This document shows positions 57,601-64,000 of a DNA stretch of 64,000 bases, piece by piece. Under the pieces are notes generated by a model. It did not search any database. It was not told the DNA's origin and saw only the letters and a list, made by a program, of their open reading frames with translations. Positions within the stretch are counted from its first letter, which is position 1. Every line of letters begins with the position of its first letter. The position numbers were made by a program, and so were the translations under genes. The DNA is from Pomphorhynchus laevis (Eukaryota > Acanthocephala > Palaeacanthocephala > Echinorhynchida > Pomphorhynchidae): the NCBI GenBank assembly GCA_012934845.2, contig WNNJ02003121.1, positions 1 through 64,000 of the forward strand, given 5' to 3'.

Positions 57601-57805
57601 AGAATACGATCTGATAATAATATCAACTGTCAGAACTTCCCAATGCACATCTATAACATTTATATCTAATCCAAAGCGGTTCAACGTCGCACTTACTAGA
57701 GCTCGGAAACGAATGATAGTGATCGGATGCTATGACGCTCTTATTTCGAACATTAATTGGCTTCATTTTATAAATTACGCGCAAAACTTAGCATCGCAAG
57801 CGTAA
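54620..57805 (+). CDS. MOV10L1: MOV10L1-like RNA helicase (superfamily 1, UPF1-like)
   Basis: 1061 residues, uninterrupted. The C-terminal half is an SF1 helicase: Walker A GPPGTGKT 645-652, Walker B DECAQ 771-775, motif III LAGDPFQLGP, EEFQGSEYD before motif V/VI, and RFNVALTRARKR 1020-1031. The helicase sequence and length fit the MOV10 subfamily. The N-terminal third has two repeats of the type FSINHCLDGYTPAVDDWVQV, which resemble the N-terminal segments of MOV10L1 (CEGFEPCKGDWVEAEY) and are absent from plain MOV10. MOV10L1/Armitage unwinds piRNA precursors in germ-cell cytoplasmic granules and works with PIWI proteins. The start is the first ATG (AAAATGG context). No intron, although MOV10L1 genes usually have many. 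It could also be a MOV10 paralogue with an unusual N-terminus. Confidence 0.85.
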   Translation: MDSQALTHCEIPGITIMEAYKSSFNGIITHCFSQLAVVNDCLVVSLKDIKNPKCLTRQVGSKIFVRVQWIYGKPGKIIYAELITDQSKKQSTFGLSHKEDKITAQSLHYRVGRVSIFNKCEQSGNIDNFINFSINHCLDGYTPAVDDWVQVEVNKDNEVQKICPNRIGQIIGKLRWYYYSKYSIKSADKVIGTIASCALFSTEENPEFKHFTDNLTFFANVIERFQVANTSLLGNDPSYHENRWKSRYSWRVVQAVPLDDFTFVNEEFTLEGSFYWSITEFNRSNVNSFKLMSKLTSVKELTITIEPKSCNTFKISEYRLNDDQISSTFEVVCQSVNNEHHNFANIVIVTANKTYKYLIMYQSEFNFDYPLRLVNDVENAGRIRLREYDDAKDSRSQGDKVSMVKGRRVPPLYTKGSVLYYPPKRIKDLYMENISKNTDMWTLICNEHPDMMRPLNAENYSKKFHFLLHLEQIAREIQAFSIPELPVIFKKEEQCFTFEWPYEDEGVINIFYNDKIIVDGRHDGFVNKMDGSTISVKFNRAFHNSYKSNQVCRIRVVPNESTYRRCHEAIHQASMKNIPNIFTVENCIAGDNLIQFNSNSLTRLTDTSNFEWFNTKLNPEQKQAVVCMLSPASNSKCLHPFVLFGPPGTGKTITLVEAIEQSFNKSKCSKILACAPSNAAADVICSKLVATGRYSPIHVGRLYAHSRSWDHVPDEIKPFALMLSGSGSTEGDVLVNDCDLARRILITTFVCSSQLRLSNGRQLVFSHVFLDECAQASEPEALIPIIYSQNYGKMGDSSGVVALAGDPFQLGPVLISAEAQRLGLNISLLERLFSCKYCNIADTRKSRIVYLRSTYRFLHKELIEIPSMLFYNRSLIVETNHLEQSTEIEYVCNKRLSPVVFVNVEESTCHRGADSLGFSLYNETETVIVCKEVIAALEGKQYNSIGVITPYRAQVKKIKALLSELLEAMDNCVNKTDDLASILKIGSVEEFQGSEYDLIIISTVRTSQCTSITFISNPKRFNVALTRARKRMIVIGCYDALISNINWLHFINYAQNLASQA

Positions 57806-57809
57806 TACA

Positions 57810-57990
57810 ACAAACTATTGAGAAATGAGTTTGTAAATTTTGTTGATTTTTTATTTTATTTTTGTAAAAATGTTCAATTTATTTTTAATAACACTTTTTT
57901 AAACGACATCGGCCAGAAAATTGATATATTTACTTAAATAAAATGTATCAAGCGTTATTTTAACTTTACCTATACCATTATCTGACTTTA
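57810..57990 (+). other. Helicase 3' flank
   Basis: T-rich 3' untranslated sequence; AATAAAATG near 57937 could serve as the poly(A) signal. No poly(A) tract follows, so nothing marks the gene as a processed retrocopy. Confidence 0.4.
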
Positions 57991-57994
57991 TTCG

Positions 57995-58150
57995 AATGCT
58001 GGATGCATGTACATTGCAAACTCTATGTACGGGGTTCAAACCTCGAGCATGAACTCTCTATTGACTTATCTGTAAGCACACGCCAAAGCCACAAAGTCGC
58101 GTTGTCGAAAGACGTAAGGGCACCCGATGATGAAGCCAGACAACTCTTCA
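57995..58150 (+). repeat. Possible tRNA-derived SINE
   Basis: CGGGGTTCAAACCTCG forms a T-arm-like hairpin with a good B box (GGTTCAAACC). The following sequence is GC-richer than the surroundings (GCGTTGTCGAAAGACGTAAG). No convincing A box. A nearby palindrome GATATGAACGTAGACGTTCA-TATC lies at 58218-58241. Confidence 0.45.
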
Positions 58151-58493
58151 TTATTTGACTTTATTAATGTTTTTAAATACTAAATTTTTATTTTCTAGAT
58201 TTTACTTTTGAAACAACGATATGAACGTAGACGTTCATATCGTGTACGTTCATTTAAAATGTACGTTTTATTTATGGTATGTTATCAGAAATTTACCTAC
58301 AAAATATTACATGATAATTCGTTTCTATTCTTAACGTAAAAATATATAAAGTAAAATTCAAACATTAAGTCTATAAGTACACATTTTCACAAGCTTAACA
58401 TCTTGCAATTCGAGTGGGATTGCCAAGGTTGTTCGACACTCTTTAAATCAATAATGTTCATAAAAATCGAATGTTAAACTTTAATTTTTGATT

Positions 58494-58902
58494 TAACATC
58501 TGCATTGGTCGATTAAAGTTTTTCTTACACCTTAAGGGATATATAGATAGTTTTCTTCAGGGATATATTACTTATACATTAGTGAAGGCTAATAAATGTA
58601 TTATATTTTATATTATATACTTTAGGAGCTAAAAACTTAGCCCAGCGGTTGCGAGGCCATTTGGGTGCGCTTAGTAAAAAATTTATAATTTATCATTAGT
58701 TCGCCCATCAGGATTCTACAACAGCTCAAATATGCCCAACAGTACAAAAATGATTAGTAATTCTTGGTATAATATAATTCAAAAATATAGGTACATTAAA
58801 CTAATCGGATGAGTACAGATTAGTATTCAAGATTGCTCCTCTTGAGTACTCCCATAATTATTAACATCTGTATTGGTCGATTAAAGTTTTTCTTACACCT
58901 TA
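58494..58902 (+). repeat. 41-bp direct repeat, 368 bp apart
   Basis: TAACATCTG(C/T)ATTGGTCGA followed by TTAAAGTTTTTCTTACACCTTA occurs at 58494-58534 and 58862-58902 with one difference. It could be tandem or terminal repeats of an unrecognised element; the DNA between has no coding. Confidence 0.85.
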
Positions 58903-59284
58903 GCTGTTATAAAAAGTCGTGCTGTGCGAATATCAGCGTAGCACAACTATAGTTTGCTACTTTTTATTCCGCATTTATTTCTTAACAGCATTAAGCTCTG
59001 ATTTGTTTCGAGACAAAGCACTTTATCTGCAAAATCCATATACTTTTCTGCTTCGTGTTTTTTATAGTACCGAAATTACGATCATTATGTAATTATTTAT
59101 CTGAGCATCACTAACTAGAAATATAGAGAAAGCCATATATCTGAGTACACAGTAAAAATATTTTAAAACGGTTTTTGAACGTAGTTTTAATATAAACGAT
59201 CCAAGCAGTTATGAATTTATATATATTGAAAGTTTATATTTGAACACCGGAAAAAATAAGAAATATTTATTATTCAATTAATTC

Positions 59285-59312
59285 TAAGCTTTCGACAAAA
59301 TGCCTTCCTCAG
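59285..59312 (-). ncRNA. Hammerhead-like relic
   Basis: Minus strand: CUGAGGA (fits CUGANGA), an extra A, helix GGCA-UUU-UGUC, then GAAAGC. Canonical order, but no stem III or cleavage triplet is evident. Confidence 0.35.
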
Positions 59313-59424
59313 CAATTGTTATATATATGCATCCCCCATATATATTTATACATATACAATATATATTGTATATAAACTGTTTATATATATTTATATAAAC
59401 TGTTTGTATATATATATTAAAGTC

Positions 59425-59466
59425 ACAGTACTGATGAGCTCCGTTAGAGCGAAACGTGTATACCGT
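59425..59466 (+). ncRNA. Type I hammerhead ribozyme (second class), one stem I mismatch
   Basis: Stem I 3' strand ACAGUA, CUGAUGA (59431-59437), stem II GCUC-CGUUA-GAGC, GAAA, very short stem III AC-GU-GU, cleavage triplet GUA, stem I 5' strand UACCGU. Stem I has one C-A mismatch. Very short stem III is a known feature of hammerheads in animal retroelements. Confidence 0.8.
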
Positions 59467-59888
59467 TGTTGAAGTTTGTCGTCACACATAGGATGACTGG
59501 GCATACGTAGCGACTTTGAATATTGCGAGAATAATTCGGTTCTATTTCTTTATCTGATGAGAATATATAGAATGCTGCCTGGTGTTTATGCCTCTTCACG
59601 AGGAAAACATAGTGATTTATTTACGAGTACACTATTGTGTGTCCCAGGGCAGGTATAACAACAAATTATATTTTATATATTTGTACACTTTAAAGTGTCC
59701 CTGTAAAACAGCATTTCTATTAAAAGGAATTTAGTGCCTGATGCATGGTTAAACCGAAATACGCACTGCCATGCACAGAGCTTATGCTGAATTTCCTCTG
59801 ATGATTCAGATTTAGGGTAGTTCTGTTTTTTGAGCTTTAGACATTGTTTAAGCGTGTGTTAAGGTGCCTATGGATGATTATTAAAGTC

Positions 59889-59930
59889 ACGGTACTGATG
59901 AGCTCCGTTAGAGCGAAACGCGTATACCGT
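59889..59930 (+). ncRNA. Type I hammerhead ribozyme (second class)
   Basis: As at 59425, with a fully paired 6-bp stem I (ACGGUA/UACCGU), stem II GCUC/GAGC, core CUGAUGA and GAAA, two-pair stem III and GUA triplet cleaving before UACCGU. Confidence 0.85.
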
Positions 59931-60079
59931 TGTTGAAGTTTGTCGTCACACATAGGATGACTGGGCATACGTAGCGACTTTGAATATTGCGAGAATAATT
60001 CGGTTCTATTTCTTTATCTGATGAGAATATATAGAATGCTGCCTGGTGTTTATGTCTCTTCATGAGGAAAATATAGTGG

Positions 60080-60715
60080 CTCCCAATGCCCCCATTGATG
60101 GCAATGGGGTTATGTCAATGAATCAGTCGATTAGTAAAACTGATAAATTATGTCCCATAAAGGGGTTACATGCTGATTTGGTGAAGCCTAAAGTCTCGTT
60201 TACCGACGTATGACAAAATGTCGCCGGAATAAGGTAACAATTTTTCCCTGTGATGCGACGTATGTTCTTAACATGTAGTCCCTTTCAAGGGCAATAATAT
60301 ATCTGCATCAAAGTTGTCATCATTAAGCTATCATCATTAGAGTTGCTTGTGTCGGTCTAATCGAGATCGAACCTGAATCCGTAATGTGCTTTTTGAAGAA
60401 GTCCAAGTATTCATTTGCCAAACCAGAGGAGCAAAGGATATTCTTATCCCTGTTTTCAAGTAGTTTATAGAATTGAAGATCATTCTTCCTTTTTTACTGC
60501 TCGGAAAATTTTCTCAGAAAATTGTCAAATAATTTATGCCTTTCTAATGGCTTCAGTAAATCAATACAGATAAGGTTCGCCGGTTTTGGCACAGGGAGCG
60601 CTCCCCCTGTTTGCTAGAATCAGAATTAGAAGCCAAAACTGCACTTACCTCGAGTTCAGCATTTGTGTTTTCAGAAATTTGCATTTTCGAGAAGTCCTTC
60701 GATGTTCCGATGTTG
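60080..60715. other. Unassigned, moderately GC-rich spacer
   Basis: Contains an inverted repeat CCCCCATTGATGGCAATGGGG near 60097. Short frames have no motif. Possibly the 3' flank of the unknown gene that follows on the minus strand. Confidence 0.35.
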
Positions 60716-60723
60716 TTTCATTC

Positions 60724-61305
60724 CGTTCAAGCATAAAATTGCGCAATAAGTGAATCACAACATTCGTATATAGATTCTACTGACAGTTTCTTTTTGTGAC
60801 ATGCGTCCGGCTCGAATAGGCGTTTCTCGGGTTCAGACGTTCTTATTAAACAATCAAAAAACAATATTATAAGCTGGTCGAGTGAAACTAACATGGCTTT
60901 GGCGCACATATTATTCACAAATGCTCTTAATCATCCTGTTTCCTTCGTCGTTCCATCCATCAAAGGTCTCCATTGCGTCGACTAACAACATGTACCTCGC
61001 TGCTTCGACCCTGTCCTTGATATTGACAGCGTACGATTGCATGAAGAGTGACAGAGTGAAGATATGATGTATGTTGGGGTGGGTGATTGTAAAGTCGACA
61101 GCATAGGAAGGGTCTTCATAAAAGTGAATGTCTCCAGGGCGTTCATGTATGTCCGCGATAATTTCTCGCACTTTCAGGGCTACATCCATTCGGGCTGATT
61201 GTGCGGCTGTGAATATCACGTTGCGAATGTCATTATGATGAGATCCTTGATAACTCCGTACTGGCAAGTGAGCGAGTGTATGCCTCCCTTATCCGCCATA
61301 CGCAT
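60724..61305 (-). pseudogene. Unknown protein family, better copy (paralogue of 6.8-7.1 kb)
   Basis: Minus-strand frame from about 61290 to 60911 reads HNDIRNVIFTAAQSARMDVA, LKVREIIADIHERPGDIHFY, YAVDFTITHPNIHHIFTLSL, DRVEAARYMLLVDAMETFDG, GNRMIKSI. By comparison with the copy at 6.8 kb, a single frame change near 60920 leads on to NNMCAKAMLVSLDQLIILFF and ESIYECCDSLIAQFYA, then a stop. No ATG starts the long frame in the open region (an upstream in-frame stop lies near 61298), so it is truncated, or an exon. I do not recognise the family; composition looks like a soluble helical protein. Confidence 0.5.
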
Positions 61306-61409
61306 GCATCGGCGCATCGATAGTCCTTTTAATGCAAGGGAATTTCAAGCTACATTCAGGCTAGGAAGACCCGTCACCGCTGTAGGTTCAAAAAAATATA
61401 ACAATTAAA

Positions 61410-62320
61410 ACATCGTATGGAACCAAACATCGTATGTGTTTGTATAAATAATTGAATTCCTCTGTAGATGGAATTCTTCTTATACCTAATAGTGATATTC
61501 TATAATATAATACCACTGTTAGTTCATATTTCAATGTAACTAAACGTAACGCTGTCAAGTCATCAATTCAGATAGCAAACGCGTGTAAAATATGTCATGT
61601 GATTCCATTTTATTATTTAAACGATTAAAAGTAATCGATATTTAGTTTCAGTAATTGAATTACTTACTAATAGCTCCGTTTATTTTTAATACATCAATAA
61701 ATGACATCTAGTATCTGCAGCAGAGTTTCAGCTACTCTAGATTTTTAAAAATAAATTAAATTAACAAAATAAAATAATGTTAACTTTGCAATCATTGATA
61801 CATTATTAAAACAGTCATTAAAAGTAATATATTGTTTCATTTCGTTGATGGGATTTGCAACAAATAGGTATATTTTTGTAATATATTAGTAGAAGATAGT
61901 AAGTTTAAGAAATGCGTAGAGTATCAATAAATTTTATTTTATTTGACAACAGAAGTGAAATTATATGAATGATGAATTGTTTCAATTTAAATCATTTAAA
62001 TAAACGATTAGCAATACATGTTTAACAAATTTTATCAAATTGTCAAAGCTCATGTCTTGTATTACATTTAAAGTTGGCAAAGCTCATTTTAACTTATTTT
62101 TATTTGATTAGCAAATTCTGTAAAACTTTAATCTTAGGTAGTTTTCTATTTTTATAGATAACAACTAATACAACATCGGTTTGTAGATTTATCTTTTAAT
62201 ACAAGCAAATTGACTTGTAATAAGCAATTTGTCATTATCGATTAGGATGCTATTTAACATATTACCCAATTAAGGCATCTATAATACATTGTAGTTTACG
62301 CAAATTAAGTATTAAACACA
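61410..62320. other. AT-rich DNA upstream of the HIRA-like gene
   Basis: No repeat or gene recognised. It presumably holds the promoter of the gene starting at 62324, with no visible core element. Confidence 0.45.
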
Positions 62321-62323
62321 CTA

Positions 62324-64000
62324 ATGAAAATCATTCATCCGTCGTGGTTAAATAGTGTTGACTATTCAATTCCGAAACATGTAATGAGCGTTTTGTCCAT
62401 TGATCTTCATATATCTGATAGGTGGTTCTGTACGGCCGGGCAAACCGATGCATCCACGGCGTTAATAGAACAGTATAACTGTACATTATGTGGTTATGTT
62501 GCGGTATGGAATATGCACGCATTGTTAAATGATGGCAATGCTAAAAAGTTGCTTTGGTTCAAGCACACAAAACCAGATGCCGTCGAGATCCAAGTGGAAT
62601 GGTATCCATTTATTAATTCGTCTATATTAGGTTCAATTAACAGCGCAGGCAGATTTGATTTATGGAATTTGGCAATAGATGAAAACAACTATTCACCTAA
62701 GGAATCTAAGAAGCCCATATGGTATAGATCGAATGCAAAATGCTTTGCTTGGGGATCAATTGTCTACCTCGCTATCGGTGGTGATCAATCCGTACAAATC
62801 TACGAATGGGACACAACTGGTGATACCGTTTTAAGCAAAATACAAACAATTAATATTCGTGGAACATGCACAGCAATATCATGGCACGATGGCTTGGACA
62901 TTCTTGCTGTTTCTAATAAAACAAATCATACAAACATATACATATACGTATATAAACTTAAAACAGCGGAAATTATTAATAAATTTGAAACATCCGCACA
63001 AATTACATGTTCGAACTTGTTATGGAAAGATGATAATCTCTTATTTTCCTTAGATACAGGAATAGCATTCGTATGGGATGCTAATACTAACCAGCGCACT
63101 CAAATATGGAATGCGTTTACTATTGCACACTCACAGGAAGTTAGTGTTATCAATATCGCATACTGTCCGAAAAAGGCGACATCGTTAATAACACTGGGCA
63201 CACGTGATGGTCAGTTTTCATTTTGGTCTAGTATTATTTCATCAGAATCTATACCATCAGAACCGTTCATAATAGCTCATAATTTATTAAGAGGTATTGT
63301 TATGGGTATTCGCTGGTCACGTACGGGCTTTGACGCGATATTGGCAAGTCATGATAGTGACATTAATCTATCGTGTACAATTCTTGTGAAGCTAACGGAT
63401 TTAGATGGGTTTGGCGATAGCACAATCAATTGCAATTCTCGTGCGCTGATCTATCAGCCAGATGAAATATTTGAAATGACAAGCAATAGTGTGGATAACA
63501 TCTTTTCAAACTTTAATCGAACTCAACAGACTGTTAGTAGTCAAATTCTTCGTTTGTTTTTGAAGTCAACAAATAGCATACTGCCACGTTATAAGATCGC
63601 TCGATTTTGTGTTTCATCAAAGTTACTTGCGTTTGCAACCGATCTTCACGAGCTGCACGTTTTCGCACGTGATAGTTTTGTTCGTTTAATGAATCCAATT
63701 GTACGTTCAGGAAAAGTGTTGGCCTTAAGATGTTACGAATGGTTCTTGTTACTTTTGGAAACAATTTCAACTGAGTGTAGCAAGGAAAATAATTGTCTGT
63801 TATGGTCATTTGAACCTGATCATACTCACGTTCTTGTGGATACATTTATTCCTATGAAGCAACAAGGACTTCAAGCAATTCATATATCGATTTCTGCTGC
63901 TGAGCAAGAAGACAACAAACCAGTTCTGAGAATTACCTATAATGATTTGCGGTCCTACATTTGGGACTACGATATGCGCACTTGGATTGAATATAAATCT
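62324..64000 (+). CDS. HIRA: HIRA-like histone chaperone, N-terminal 559 residues (cut by window end)
   Basis: Open from the ATG at 62324 to the window edge without a stop or intron. The start MKIIHPSWLN resembles the HIRA start MKLLKPTWVN, and GYVAVWNMHALL (57-68) the first-blade motif GKVVIWNMSPVL. Successive WD-type strands follow (SINSAGRFDLWNLA, DQSVQIYEWDT, LDTGIAFVWDAN, TRDGQFSFWSS), giving an N-terminal beta-propeller. Residues after about 440 (YKIARFCVSSKLLAFATDL, NDLRSYIWDYDMRTWIE) fit the second, HIRA-specific half. HIRA deposits histone H3.3 independently of replication, with UBN1 and CABIN1, in the nucleus. Oddities: a longer stretch between the first strands (TDASTALIEQYNCTLC) and weak WD dipeptides, so this is a divergent HIRA or a paralogue. 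The frame differs from the minus-strand ORFs shown by antisense reading, which have no motifs. Confidence 0.72.
   Translation, partial: MKIIHPSWLNSVDYSIPKHVMSVLSIDLHISDRWFCTAGQTDASTALIEQYNCTLCGYVAVWNMHALLNDGNAKKLLWFKHTKPDAVEIQVEWYPFINSSILGSINSAGRFDLWNLAIDENNYSPKESKKPIWYRSNAKCFAWGSIVYLAIGGDQSVQIYEWDTTGDTVLSKIQTINIRGTCTAISWHDGLDILAVSNKTNHTNIYIYVYKLKTAEIINKFETSAQITCSNLLWKDDNLLFSLDTGIAFVWDANTNQRTQIWNAFTIAHSQEVSVINIAYCPKKATSLITLGTRDGQFSFWSSIISSESIPSEPFIIAHNLLRGIVMGIRWSRTGFDAILASHDSDINLSCTILVKLTDLDGFGDSTINCNSRALIYQPDEIFEMTSNSVDNIFSNFNRTQQTVSSQILRLFLKSTNSILPRYKIARFCVSSKLLAFATDLHELHVFARDSFVRLMNPIVRSGKVLALRCYEWFLLLLETISTECSKENNCLLWSFEPDHTHVLVDTFIPMKQQGLQAIHISISAAEQEDNKPVLRITYNDLRSYIWDYDMRTWIEYKS

Larger units (their letters stand above)
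59413..60076 (+). repeat. ~465-bp tandem repeat, one and a half copies
   Basis: Sequence from ATTAAAGTCAC at 59413 recurs from 59878, nearly identical through GAATGCTGCCTGGTGTTTATG and TCTTCA.GAGGAAAA.ATAGTG (ends near 60076). Each copy opens with a plus-strand hammerhead ribozyme. Unrelated in sequence to the 351-bp family. Confidence 0.92.

Noticed and set aside
57995-58060. Functional tRNA gene
   Set aside because: Only a T-arm-like hairpin and B box are present; no acceptor stem or anticodon arm.
1-64000. rRNA genes, riboswitches, bacterial promoters or operons
   Set aside because: No such sequence seen; composition, gene types and mobile elements are those of an animal nuclear genome.

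Overview
This window looks like nuclear DNA from an AT-rich invertebrate animal genome. The evidence is three animal-type housekeeping or germline genes (a CHK2-like FHA kinase, a MOV10L1-like RNA helicase, and the start of a HIRA-like histone chaperone), CR1/Jockey- and I/R1-like LINEs, Penelope-like elements (PLEs), a Charlie-type hAT relic and tRNA-derived SINEs. Nothing bacterial or organellar was seen. The species cannot be named from the sequence. All three recognised host genes are single uninterrupted reading frames, although one candidate split gene (exons near 40.5, 51.4 and 52.0 kb) suggests the genome also uses introns.

Layout. 0-1.4 kb: two 351-bp repeats carrying hammerhead ribozymes, then a PLE endonuclease end. 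3.5-6.1 kb: PLE reverse-transcriptase pieces in AT-rich DNA. 6.8-7.1 kb: decayed copy of an unknown gene family that reappears at 60.7-61.3 kb. 8.4-11.6 kb: LINE pieces. 11.9-13.8 kb: microsatellite, four more 351-bp hammerhead repeats and a PLE endonuclease. 14.7-16.7 kb: CHK2-like kinase (minus). 17-23 kb: SINEs, foldback elements and a LINE piece. 23.8-26.7 kb: satellite A (~350-bp units) interrupted by a hAT element. 27.1-27.5 kb: foldback. 29.9-36.4 kb: LINE pieces. 36.4-40.3 kb: satellite B (~380-bp units, six direct plus inverted copies), a foldback and one satellite C copy. 41.4-50.8 kb: LINEs, including one nearly full-length element (44.3-48.2 kb, minus). 53.0 kb: PLE endonuclease. 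54.6-57.8 kb: MOV10L1-like helicase (plus). 59.4-60.1 kb: a second hammerhead repeat family. 62.3 kb to the end: HIRA-like gene (plus), cut by the window edge.

The most striking content is RNA structure in the repeats. Eight sites read as type I hammerhead ribozymes (at least six with an intact core), in two unrelated tandem repeats, one of which lies beside PLE coding sequence. Separately, satellites A, B and C are diverged relatives that all keep every hammerhead part (CUGAYGA, GAAA, GUC and three helices with compensatory changes) but in a non-canonical linear order. The enzyme strand sits in the apical loop of stem III, so one copy cannot fold on itself as a hammerhead, but two copies (neighbouring units or two transcripts) could. 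I regard this possible domain-swapped, dimeric hammerhead as the best candidate for an undescribed system here. It is inference from base pairing, with no cleavage evidence.

If the gene calls hold, MOV10L1 (piRNA biogenesis), HIRA (H3.3 deposition) and CHK2 (DNA-damage checkpoint) would sit within one repeat-rich region. I see no operon or shared regulation between them.
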